Assembly: GCF_014297285.1 (NCBI RefSeq)
Contig: NZ_JACOQI010000014.1
Span: 1 to 64,000 of the forward strand
From: Dysosmobacter segnis
Lineage (GTDB): Bacteria; Bacillota; Clostridia; Oscillospirales; Oscillospiraceae
Length of the DNA: 64,000 bases
Reading direction: 5' to 3'
The translations under genes and the position numbers were made by a program. Below the pieces are notes generated by a model. It was not told where the DNA came from, did no database searches, and saw only the letters and a list, made by a program, of their open reading frames with translations. Shown here one piece after another: positions 54,880 through 63,800 of the stretch (the first letter of the stretch is position 1; each line of letters starts with the position of its first letter).

Positions 54880-55508
54880 GAGATACAAACCTCGTGAATC
54901 AGCTCCCTGCGCCACGCCAGCAGAGAGATCAAAACCTCGTGCATAAAGCCTCCGGAACTTGTGTGCTGAAGATCAAAACCTCGTATATAGCAGCCCGTCT
55001 GAGTGTCGGAGGCGAGATCAAAACCTCGTATATACATTATATATAGTATATATATTGTCTTTCCTGAGATCAAAACCTCTTAAATCAAGTCTCCCTGGGT
55101 GAAAATGCGAGATCAAAACCTCTTAAATCATGCCAGAAACGGCAAGTGGAGAGATCAAAACCTCGTGAATAATGCAGCCTTCCATAAGCAGAATCGGCTC
55201 ATAGGCGGCTTAAAAGAATCAAAACCTCGTATATACGCGGGCACCGCCCATTTTTTCGTGGTTAAAATGTTCTTAAATTAGAAGCTTTTCGAGAAATCGC
55301 CTGTGGATCTCCTAAATTTTGTTCCCGGTTTTTTCGTCATTTTTTGAGGGCAAAATTGAGACATTGGCCTCGTAAATCAGCTGATTTCGGTATGAAAAGA
55401 GAGATCAAAACCTCGTATCAAAAGATACATCCCTCGTACTTCAGAGATAAAACCCTCGTCTATATACGATACAAACCTCGCAGAAACGAGATACAAACCT
55501 CGTACCGG
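54880..55508 (-). repeat. Iteron cluster B (inverted sense)
   Basis: About a dozen copies of the same iteron in the opposite orientation (core GATCAAAACCTCGTA): near 54880, 54925, 54967, 55012, 55065, 55108, 55149, 55216 and 55399, then degenerate copies GATACAAACCTCGT and GATAAAACCCTCGT to 55508. In two copies the CGTA end is replaced by CTTAAAT. Confidence 0.92.
55028..55057. other. AT-rich stretch, likely DNA-unwinding element
   Basis: Thirty bases made almost only of A and T (repeating TATATA) sit between iterons inside cluster B. This is what an origin melting site looks like. Confidence 0.6.
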
Positions 55509-55572
55509 GAGGGGCGATACTTATTAAATAAAAATGATAAAATAGAAAAAGTTCTATAAAAGTAGGAAAAAC

Positions 55573-55602
55573 CGACTGAGGTCCCCTACGGGGACTCAGT
55601 CG
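55573..55602. terminator. Strong hairpin at the edge of the origin region
   Basis: CGACTGAG-GTCCCC pairs with GGGGAC-TCAGTCG (one bulged G). It isolates the iterons from the sequence beyond. Confidence 0.55.
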
Positions 55603-55609
55603 ATCCTGC

Positions 55610-56870
55610 TTTTCGAAGAAGAAGCTTTCTGATATTTACAGGGAAATACGCTCCTCCGACTTCCAGTCAGGAAAACAACTCCATTTCCTTCGATCACAGC
55701 GGAGAAACAGACTCTCCGGAGCAAGAAGCTGGAAGAGCAGCGCTTCAATTACGCTTTCTATACGTTCGTCTACTCGGATTCCGAGCCTAAAATCTTCAGA
55801 ACCAGCTATTCTGCCGACACAAACGTGCTGGAACAGGAAAATGCATGGGAGCGCTGACCGAAAAATGGGCTCACAGGCAAAAGAACACAGAGCCAAGATA
55901 ACGATACTGCCTTGCTCTTTTAGAGTCTCTCGGTTGTTTTACCCTCTTTTTGGCGACATTTGAGTCATGGGTCCGCAGAAAATCTGCAAAACCCGGTTTA
56001 GAACGGTGACAGATCGGTTAAGCTGATGATAGGACCTGTTCTTTGGCTGCGGAGCATTCGGGAGCGATTTGAATTCCGCTATGCGGGAATAAGTTTACAT
56101 AAAACTTGGCGCAGAAGCAAACGGACCCCTGGACCGGCAGAAAATTATGCCAAGTTCGTCTTTGTGTTCCCATGCTCTAGTCCTTGACACTCAAGGCTTT
56201 GGAGCCTTTGGAAACACAAAAGCAAACAGACATAAGATCAAAAATGAACCGGGAGGAAATGATAGATCGCCACAAGTAAACGATTACGTTAAAAAATTAG
56301 GCCAATGCCATATACTCATAAGAGGTCTTACAAGAAGAATTTCCTTGCGTACATCGGAGTCGGCGTTGCCTAAAACAGTATACCCAAATGAGACGGTCCC
56401 TGTAAATACAGGCCATTGCCCGCGGCCTCTCCCCTTCCCGCAAGGAATGACAGTCGAATGACTGGCTTGCGCTTCCACAAAAGCTGCTGATCGACAAAAA
56501 GCAAATATCATGTCGAAAAAGGAAATATCAAGGCCAAGCCAATTTTTTATTTCCGATGGTTCGGCGCTCAAAATATATGCAAGATCTCCCAAAAATCAAT
56601 TCCCAATTCCCTTTTGTGTTCCTGTGCTCTCCTGAGCCCTTGAAATTACAAGACTTTAGAACCTTTTTAAAAACAAAGTCGAACTGGGACAAAATCAAAA
56701 AGGAACTGGAATAAAATGCAGGCTGCTCAATCTCGCATTTGCTGGGATCCTCCCCTCGTGCTTCCGTGAAGATTAGAGGGAGGATGAAAGGATAAAGCGG
56801 AATTGGAACCAAAAGAACCCCGGAGAGCGCCCTGTTCAGGTGCTCCCCGGGTAGTTCAGATCCATGATTC
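55610..56870. other. Degenerate intergenic stretch, no convincing gene
   Basis: About 1.2 kb with only short frames lacking ribosome sites. One plus-strand frame (about 55660-55857) looks protein-like (QRFNYAFYTFVYSDSEPK) but has no start codon. Two related segments (56162-56256 and 56612-56714) appear to be an old duplication. A copy of the par-type 22-bp repeat is at 56386. It may be decayed plasmid or mobile-element sequence. Confidence 0.6.
56386..56407 (+). repeat. Fifth copy of the 22-bp partition-type repeat
   Basis: AAATGAGACGGTCCCTGTAAAT is identical to the fourth copy of the array at 59437 and lies downstream of the par operon, in the same orientation. Confidence 0.9.
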
Positions 56871-56873
56871 ACT

Positions 56874-57236
56874 TCACAACAGCCCCCGCAGATCCAGATA
56901 ATCCAGCAGAAAGCTGGTGCGGACGGCACCAATACTCGCATTCAACCGATGGGCCAGCTCCAGCATGGCCTCCTGAGTCCCCGGCAGCAGATACACATTC
57001 ATTCGATTGGAGCTGAGATTGACGGCGTGATTTTTGGTCAGCGTGTAGATCTCAGCCATTTCATGAAGTTCATAGTCCGCTGGCAGGTCTTCCAGCGTTT
57101 CTTCCATGATCACCGTCAGCATTTTCGGGACGGAATACCGGTTTTCCGCAGCCAACTGCCGCAATCGGTCCATCAGACCGATATTTACCCGCATTTTCAC
57201 GGGGACACGCTGCTCCGGGCCTTTTGGACGGGCCAT
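56874..57236 (-). CDS. Tandem ribbon-helix-helix protein in the par operon
   Basis: A 120-residue basic protein. An N-terminal beta strand and helices (RVPVKMRVNIGLMDRLRQLA, then SVPKMLTVIMEE) form one RHH-like unit; a second similar unit is seen at the C-terminus (NRMNVYLLPGTQEAMLELAH). RHH proteins such as omega or ParR bind arrays of short direct repeats and regulate par operons. It begins at the last base of parB (1-base overlap). It is a good candidate for binding the 22-bp repeats at 59305-59458. Confidence 0.68.
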   Translation of the reverse strand: MARPKGPEQRVPVKMRVNIGLMDRLRQLAAENRYSVPKMLTVIMEETLEDLPADYELHEMAEIYTLTKNHAVNLSSNRMNVYLLPGTQEAMLELAHRLNASIGAVRTSFLLDYLDLRGLL

Positions 57237-58342
57237 TACTGTCCGTTCCGCAGGAGATCGGCCAGCTCCGCGGCCTCCTTGGCCAGCTTATCCAGACTTT
57301 CGACAATGGAACCGTCCCCATCGGCAGCGTCCATTTTCCGCAGAGAATTCAGCCGCCGCTTGCTGGAGGTGATTTTAGAGAGGTCAAACGTGACCTTCTC
57401 ATACTTTCGGATCAGCGTGGCCTTTTGGGTGCGGACCGCCACATCTCCGGCGGGCTTGGCGTGAACCGGCGGAATAATGGCTTCTTCCAGCCGGGCCAGC
57501 TCCGCTTCCCGGCCGTTGGTCATGCGGGCGGCCTGAGCGGCACGGTCCGTGATCCGGGTGACATAGGTATGCTCCAGAGCCTTGTCCCCATTGGACATCT
57601 GAATGGCCTTATTGATGGCATTTACATAGAGAATCTGCTCGCTGGGTTCCAGCGGGCAGAGCGACAGGGCCTGTGCGTGAGAAATGGTGCCATTTTGGAA
57701 GAATTCCTTCACATCGTCGATCAAGGACTTGTCAAACTGGGTGTAACGCTGGACCGTGGAGTCCGTCATCTGGGTACGGGACTTGAAATATGCCTCGGCA
57801 GCCCGGCGATCTACCTGAAATTTCGCCTGCAAATTGTCCAAATACCGGGAAATGCAGGCTTGAATGGTCTTTGCGTCACCGGAAAGGCCCCGAACCATGA
57901 TATTTGCCTCATCCAAAATGATGAGTTCGGACAGTTCATCCAGACCGGTGTAGGTCTGGGCCTGCACCCGATCCCATTTATGGGCCTTCTGGCCGGTGGG
58001 ATCGCTTTCCTGCTCCCGCTTTTGCAGCAAACGCAGGGCTTTTACTCGGCGTTCACCGGAAAGCAGCATAAATGTGCCGTCCTCCCGCTGACTGACCACG
58101 ATGTTGTGCAGCAGGCCGTTGCGTTCGATGGCATCCGCAAGCTGCTGGATACTCTCGTCATCATCGTTGCAGGACCAGAGGTTATGGGGGTTAAATTCAA
58201 TGTTTCGCAGGAGGATCCGGGTCAATTCCGTGCCTTCGTTCTGGAAGGACATGGCGATCTCCGTTTTTGCCAGATGGTTTTTGGTAGATAATTCCTGGGA
58301 ACCTTGGGGAATTTGGCTTTTCAGCTTATCAAGCTTACCCAT
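57236..58342 (-). CDS. parB: ParB/RepB-type partition protein
   Basis: A 368-residue protein. The N-terminal ParB domain (about 40-140) carries LLSGERRVKAL, the GERR motif of the CTP-binding pocket. A central helix-turn-helix is likely near NGTISHAQALSL. The C-terminus is helical and charged. It overlaps ParA by one base and the RHH gene by one base. It differs from chromosomal Spo0J and looks plasmid-type. Confidence 0.9.
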   Translation of the reverse strand: MGKLDKLKSQIPQGSQELSTKNHLAKTEIAMSFQNEGTELTRILLRNIEFNPHNLWSCNDDDESIQQLADAIERNGLLHNIVVSQREDGTFMLLSGERRVKALRLLQKREQESDPTGQKAHKWDRVQAQTYTGLDELSELIILDEANIMVRGLSGDAKTIQACISRYLDNLQAKFQVDRRAAEAYFKSRTQMTDSTVQRYTQFDKSLIDDVKEFFQNGTISHAQALSLCPLEPSEQILYVNAINKAIQMSNGDKALEHTYVTRITDRAAQAARMTNGREAELARLEEAIIPPVHAKPAGDVAVRTQKATLIRKYEKVTFDLSKITSSKRRLNSLRKMDAADGDGSIVESLDKLAKEAAELADLLRNGQ

Positions 58343-59166
58343 TATTCGTCAGCCTCCTTTTTTGCTAGACGCTGTTTGATCTCATTCCAGAGCTGCATGT
58401 AGTCAACGGAGGGATTGGATTTTTTGGCGTAGCGCACCACCGGTACGGCGGCAATGGTGCTTTCTGGCACGGCGCTGCCCTTGCGGATGCCGGTTTTGAA
58501 GAGAACAGAGGCGTATTCCGGGTTTTCCTCGAACATTTGCCGCACCAGATTGACGGCAGCCGTCCGCTCCACCTGGGTCAGAACCACGCCTAAAATGTCG
58601 ATTTTGACATCTTCCCGGGTCTCCAGATCCAAAATCATGGCCAAAGTGGTCTCAAAACCCTCCAAAGAGAAGTTATCACACCGGACAGGGATCAGAACCT
58701 CGTCGGCGCAGAACAGGGCGCTGATGGTGAGGTTGTCCCGGGCGGGAGGGGTGTCAATGACGATATAATCATAATCATCGTTGATATTGGCCAGACAGTG
58801 GATCAGGAAGGTGTAGTTCTTCATCTTGTACTCGTCCGCCAGCAGATCCAACTGATGAACGGCTCTGGGAGTCTGAGCGGTGCTGGGAATGATATGAACG
58901 CCCTCCACGTTGGTAGGGTGGATGTAGGGAGCCAGATCCATCCCGCCCAGATCGAAGTTCATGAACATATTCACCAGACCGTGACCCTTGTAGAAGTTCT
59001 CGGCCTTCTTGTGCTGGGTCAGCATGTAGGTGGTGTTGGCCTGCTGGTCCATATCCACCACCAGGACACGTTTTCCCTCGGCGGCCATCAGAGCCGCCAG
59101 ATTGACTACTGTGGTTGTTTTGCCGGTACCGCCCTTTTCGATGGCAGTTGTCAGGATCAGAGACAT
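58342..59166 (-). CDS. parA: ParA/Soj-family partition ATPase
   Basis: A 274-residue ATPase with deviant Walker A EKGGTGKTT, Walker A' VLVVDMDQQ and Walker B YIVIDTPP. It lacks the N-terminal DNA-binding extension of type Ia ParA, so it is the short type. It moves the replicon over the nucleoid together with ParB. It is the first gene of the parA-parB-RHH operon with its own consensus promoter. Confidence 0.94.
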   Translation of the reverse strand: MSLILTTAIEKGGTGKTTTVVNLAALMAAEGKRVLVVDMDQQANTTYMLTQHKKAENFYKGHGLVNMFMNFDLGGMDLAPYIHPTNVEGVHIIPSTAQTPRAVHQLDLLADEYKMKNYTFLIHCLANINDDYDYIVIDTPPARDNLTISALFCADEVLIPVRCDNFSLEGFETTLAMILDLETREDVKIDILGVVLTQVERTAAVNLVRQMFEENPEYASVLFKTGIRKGSAVPESTIAAVPVVRYAKKSNPSVDYMQLWNEIKQRLAKKEADE

Positions 59167-59232
59167 AAAACCCCTCCGTTTTGCGTATTTCGGGAGATTT
59201 ACCCCCGGTTTTGCTGTATTTTTTGCGTTCTC

Positions 59233-59262
59233 ATTATAGCTTGCCTTTCATAGAACTGTCAA
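59233..59262 (-). promoter_or_regulatory. Strong SigA promoter of the par operon
   Basis: On the minus strand TTGACA (59257-59262) and TATAAT (59233-59238), both perfect, are 18 bases apart. The 22-bp repeat array lies just upstream. Confidence 0.9.
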
Positions 59263-59304
59263 TATAATACTGCACATTTCTCGGACTTTTCCCAAAAGAA
59301 ACTC

Positions 59305-59458
59305 AAATGACACGGACCCTGTAAATGAACCGACAGCAGAACAAACCCACTTGACACGGACCCTATAAATAGCGGCAAGGAGTGTAGAACCTAAATGAGA
59401 CGGACCCTATAAATAATAGTCAAGAGCAGAAAGCCCAAATGAGACGGTCCCTGTAAAT
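59305..59458 (+). repeat. Four 22-bp direct repeats at exact 44-bp period (centromere candidate)
   Basis: Copies of AAATGAGACGGACCCTATAAAT or close variants begin at 59305, 59349, 59393 and 59437, each exactly 44 bases after the previous, with unrelated 22-base spacers. They lie upstream of the par promoter. The exact spacing places all sites on the same face of the helix. The remaining stretch 59459-59715 shows only a weak promoter (TATACT at 59676) for the next gene. Confidence 0.93.
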
Positions 59459-59715
59459 CCGCCTGATCCCGCAGCGGAGTGGGGGACAGCCTCATCATAC
59501 CACCTGCCGCCCGGTATTTTTTGTCGGAGACTGACAGCTGAGGACTCAAAAGGGAGGGGAGGTCTCAGAACAATGCGTTAAAAAATTAACGAGTGAAGGT
59601 AAGGTCGATCCCGCTGCCCCGCACACGCCTGTTTCCCCTCGGAAACAAATCATGGAAACCGTAGCCACTTTGTTGTATACTATACAGAAAACCAGCAGGG
59701 AAGGAGGGGAGCGCC

Positions 59716-60540
59716 ATGCTTACCGAACAGCTGACCGCCGACGCAGCAGCGCTGCATCAGGCTATCCTGCGCCACGGCGGCGAGGTCTCCCCGTTCTTCT
59801 GCGGAAAAGAACTGGGCTGGGAGCACCGCCGCATCGCCCGGGCCATGGAGGAGCTGGTGGCCGCTGGGATCATAGACCCAGCAGCCGCCGTCCTGCCAAA
59901 GCCGCTGAAACAGCGGAAAACCTACGATTTCCCGGAAATTCAGGCCATTTTGGCGGACTTTCCGGCCTTTGCCCGGGTGGTACACGCCGTGGAACACGCC
60001 GCAGGCCGCCGCCTGCCCACGGTGGATCTCAGCGCCCTGACGGAGCTGTTCGACTTTCATGGCCTGTCTCCGGAGGCACTGGAGCTGCTGACGGCACAGT
60101 GCTGCGACGAAGCCATCCTCCGGGGCGAGGAGCGCCCCACGGCTCGTCACATCGAAAAACTGGGCCTGGAATGGGTCCGTCTGGGCGTGCGCTCCCGGGC
60201 GGACGCCGTGGCCGCGATCCGGCGGATGGTCCGGCGGGAACAGACGGTGGCGGAGGTCCGCCGTCGGCTGCGGCTGGACCCGGACGCGCGAATTTCGTCG
60301 GATGACGCCTACATCGCCGCGTGGCTGGACTGGGGCTTCTCCCCGGCGCTCATCGAGCTGGCCTTCGACCGCACCGTGCTGAACTGCGGCCGCCTGAACT
60401 GGAAATATTGTCACGGAATTCTGGAAAGCTGGCGGAAAAACGGCCTGTTCACCATGGCGGACGTTCTGGAAAAGGACGCGCCGCCCCAAAAGCCGGAAAC
60501 CGCGCCGGAACCGGAGGACCCGTGGCGCTACATCCCCTGA
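59716..60540 (+). CDS. DnaD-domain replication protein
   Basis: A 274-residue protein. The N-terminal part (about 1-60) is a winged-helix-like region (KELGWEHRRIARAMEELVAAGII). Two DnaD/DnaB_2 C-terminal-type helical units follow (about 70-150 and 160-245); the second contains the family signature YCHGILESW followed by KNGLFT. DnaD proteins remodel DNA and help load the replicative helicase. Its place next to the iteron and par region suggests it serves this replicon. AAGGAGGGGAG lies before the ATG. The C-terminal tail is Pro-rich. Confidence 0.75.
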   Translation: MLTEQLTADAAALHQAILRHGGEVSPFFCGKELGWEHRRIARAMEELVAAGIIDPAAAVLPKPLKQRKTYDFPEIQAILADFPAFARVVHAVEHAAGRRLPTVDLSALTELFDFHGLSPEALELLTAQCCDEAILRGEERPTARHIEKLGLEWVRLGVRSRADAVAAIRRMVRREQTVAEVRRRLRLDPDARISSDDAYIAAWLDWGFSPALIELAFDRTVLNCGRLNWKYCHGILESWRKNGLFTMADVLEKDAPPQKPETAPEPEDPWRYIP

Positions 60541-60563
60541 TCCCCCGCGAAAACCGTTATATT

Positions 60564-60596
60564 CGGACAGAACTTGGTAAGTTCTGTCCGTTTTTT
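60564..60596 (+). terminator. Terminator after the DnaD-like gene
   Basis: A perfect 12-bp stem (60564-60575 with 60579-60590) is followed by six Ts. Confidence 0.9.
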
Positions 60597-60642
60597 GTCC
60601 TCCCCCGCAAACCACTATATAAAAAAGAATGCCCCGGCCTCA

Positions 60643-60723
60643 GTTACACAGACCTCCTTAATGTTACAACCGTGTAACAAATCGGTGTAACCACTTGCAT
60701 TTCAAAAAGTCGAATGTTATCTT
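60643..60723 (+). promoter_or_regulatory. S-layer gene promoter with GTTACA/TGTAAC boxes
   Basis: TTGCAT (60695-60700) and TATCTT (60718-60723) are 17 bases apart. Just upstream lie four half sites, GTTACA at 60643 and 60663 and TGTAAC at 60673 and 60686; the middle two form the palindrome GTTACAACCGTGTAAC. They could bind a regulator. The transcript has a leader of about 140 bases with a CTCCCG/CGGGAG hairpin before the AAAGGAGG site. Confidence 0.6.
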
Positions 60724-60867
60724 AGCATTACAAAACAATGTGATCGAAACTTACCCCCGGTTCAGATATTGGGTAGGCTAGCCACGATATGTAAATCGGG
60801 GCGGTTAAGAAAACTTTGTTTTGTAAAACAAACTCCCGAACGGGAGAATCTAAAAGGAGGAAACCCC

Positions 60868-63800
60868 ATGAAGAAGTTCCTTTCTCTGGTACTGGCTCTG
60901 GTGATGACCATGTCTCTGGTCACTGTCAGCGCTGGTGCCAAGGACTTCACCGACAGCACCAAGATTCAGTACGCTGAAGCTGTCGACGTGATGTCCGCCG
61001 TGAAGGTCATCGACGGCTATGCCGAAGGTGACTTCCGTCCCAGCACCACTCTGACCCGTGGCGCTGCTGCCAAGATCATCTGCAACCTGATCCTTGGCCC
61101 CACCACTGCATCCGCCCTGGTGGCTGATGCTGCTCCTTACAAGGACGTTCCTACCAACCACACCTTCGCTGGCTACATTGCCTACTGCCAGAAGACCGGC
61201 ATCATCTCCGGTTATGCTGACGGCAGCTTCAAGCCTGCCAACTCCCTGACCGGCTATGCCTTCATGAAGATGCTGCTGGGCGCTCTGGGCTACAAGGCTG
61301 AGCAGGAAGGCTACACCGGCGCTAACTGGTCCATCCAGGTTGCCAAGCGCGCTCTGAACATCGGCCTGGCTGATGATCTGGTGGGCGACTTCAACGGTGT
61401 CAAGGCTGTCACTCGTGAAGAGGCTTGCCTGTATGCCTTCAACACCCTGAAGGCTACCATGGTCGAGTATGACAAGAACTCCACCGTCACCGTCGGCAAC
61501 ATCACCATCAAGGAGCAGTCCGACGCTAAGGACATGGCCAACACCGGCAAGACCGATGGCAACATCGACAAGGACGGCAAGATGCAGTTCGCTGAGAAGT
61601 ACTTTGAGGATCTGAAGAAGTTCGGCGCTACTGACGACTTCTCTCGTCCCGCCACTCAGTGGAAGATCAAGGCTGAGGAAGTCGGCAAGTACACCGACAC
61701 GCCCGACCTGACCTACACCAAGGCTGTCAAGGCCAGCGATATCTACAAGGATCTGGCTTTGGGCTCCACCATTGATAAGAAGGACGTCACCGTCTACATC
61801 AACGGCGAAGAGGCCGAGGATGCCGCTGTGGTTCTGAAGAAGAGCAATGACGCCAAGATCGGTAAGGATTATCTGGAGAAGAACGGCAAGAAGTACAGCA
61901 CTGCCAAGAACGGCGTTCTGACCGAGGTCTTCTATGACAAGGACGATGATTCTGTTATCATCACCCAGGTCGTGACCTATGTTGGCCAGATCAACAAGTC
62001 TGTGGCTGCTACCTCCAAGAAGGATGCCTATGTTGTGATCGACACTCTGTCCTCTACGCAGAACGTGATGGCTGTTCCCTCTGACCTGACCGGCAAGACT
62101 GTCAGCAAGTCTCTGGAGTTTGAGACCGATGACAAGTTCGAGGATGACGATTATGTCCTGTACACCTATTCTCAGACTGCTGATGAGGTGAAGTCTGTGG
62201 CCGCTGCCGAGAAGGTTGAGGGCTATGTTTCCAAGACCACCAACAGCACCAAGGATGAGGACGAGAACAAGGGCATTACCATTGCTGATACCGCTTACAA
62301 GATGTCCGCCGCCACTACCGGTGAGCCTCTTGGCGAAGTGTCCGTGAAGAACGACTACACCGCTTACCTCGACCAGTATGGCTATGTCATCTACGTTGAG
62401 GAGATTGAGGAGATCGGCAATTACGCTCTGCTGATCAACGTGGCTGACAAGGGCACCTTTGTCGGCAAGAAGGCTGAGCTGGTCTTTACCGACGGCACCA
62501 GCAAGGTTGTCACCACCGAAAAAGATTATTCCAAGGCCGATAACCTGAAATATGACGTCAATAAGGATGGCAAGTTCACCGAGGCCGATAACACTGCTTG
62601 GAGCACCACTGCTGGTGTTGCTGATGGTCAGAAGGAGCCCGTCATTGTTACCTATAAGGTTGACAACGATGGCGTCTACACTCTGAAGGCTGTTGATACC
62701 GCTAAGTCCTCCTACAAGGTTGCTTCTACCGCTCTGAACCTGAAGAACGACAAGGCCAGCATCTCTGTTGACAAGTGCACCGTCAACGATGTTAAGGATA
62801 CCACCTATGTCACTGCCAACAGCGCTACACAGTTCGTGGTTGCCGATGCCGGCAGCAACGAGGACTTTACCGCTTACACCGGCATCAAGAACGCTCCCAC
62901 CATTGCAGCTGGTAAGACCGACGGTTACAAGACCGACGTATTCTTCTACTGCAAAAACGGCAAGATGGTCACTGTCATGTTTGTCCTGCCTCAGTCCAAG
63001 GTTACTATCGAGGATGACAACAACAAGATGATCTTCTTCGCCAAGGAGTCCGGCTCTGATTTGGAGCACGATAAGGACAGCAACTACTTCGAGTACAATG
63101 CCATTGTCAATGGTGAAATCAAGACCGTGAAGGTTGACGAGAACGCCACTGGCCTGACCGCCAGCGGAGCTAACGGCCTGTTCAAGTCCTTTACCACTGA
63201 TAAGTACGGTGTTGTGTCTGGCGTTAAGGAGTACAACGCTTACGGCGCTGGCCTGAAGGCCAATCCCAAGACCCAGCCCGGCGATGCCAAGGAGTATCTG
63301 GCTGGTGTTGGTATCGACAAGGTCTCCAAGGAGTACACAGTCATCCTGAACACCACCGGCGGCAAGCTGGAGGACGGTACCTCTGCTTCTACCTACACGA
63401 ACGAGACTATCTCCTGTGATGATGCCATGAAAGTCTACTATGTGGACAAGGACGGCAACATCACCGAGTCCAGCTACAAGTCCATCGCCAAGGATGACAA
63501 CGATAACGTTTATGCTATCGTTCAGGATTACCTGGTCAAGACCCTGATCATTCAGGAAGTTGAGAGCGAGGATGATGTCTACGGCGTGAAGGTTGTCTCC
63601 ACCGGCAACGCCACCGTGAAGGTGGACGGCAGCAAGTATGCTGCTGGCAAGACTGCCGAGTATGACAAGAACGATGAGGATGTTGTCATCACCGTGACTG
63701 CCGACAAGGACTACACCATCAAGACCGTTAAGATTGATGGTGAAGAGGTTGAGCTGGACAAGAATGGCCAGTACACCATCTCCAAGATCAAGGGTCTGTA

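Noticed and set aside
54391..55508. CRISPR-like array of short repeats
   Set aside because: Repeats are about 20 bases, occur in both orientations with irregular spacing, lie beside a Rep gene and no cas genes are present. Iterons explain them.
55660..55857. Possible small gene in the stretch after the origin
   Set aside because: The frame looks protein-like but has no ATG, GTG or TTG with a ribosome site and begins right after a stop. It is at best a fragment.
56147..56461. 104-codon plus-strand frame with ATG
   Set aside because: It lacks a ribosome site, contains a copy of the 22-bp repeat and part of the diverged duplication, and has no recognisable domain.
58342..59166. Chromosomal soj/spo0J locus
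   Set aside because: No canonical 16-bp parS site, gidA/gidB or other oriC neighbours were seen; the gene order parA-parB-RHH next to a Rep gene is plasmid-like.
59305..59458. CRISPR array with 22-base repeats and 22-base spacers
   Set aside because: Only four units, spacers too short for CRISPR, no cas genes, and the position at the par promoter fits a partition site.
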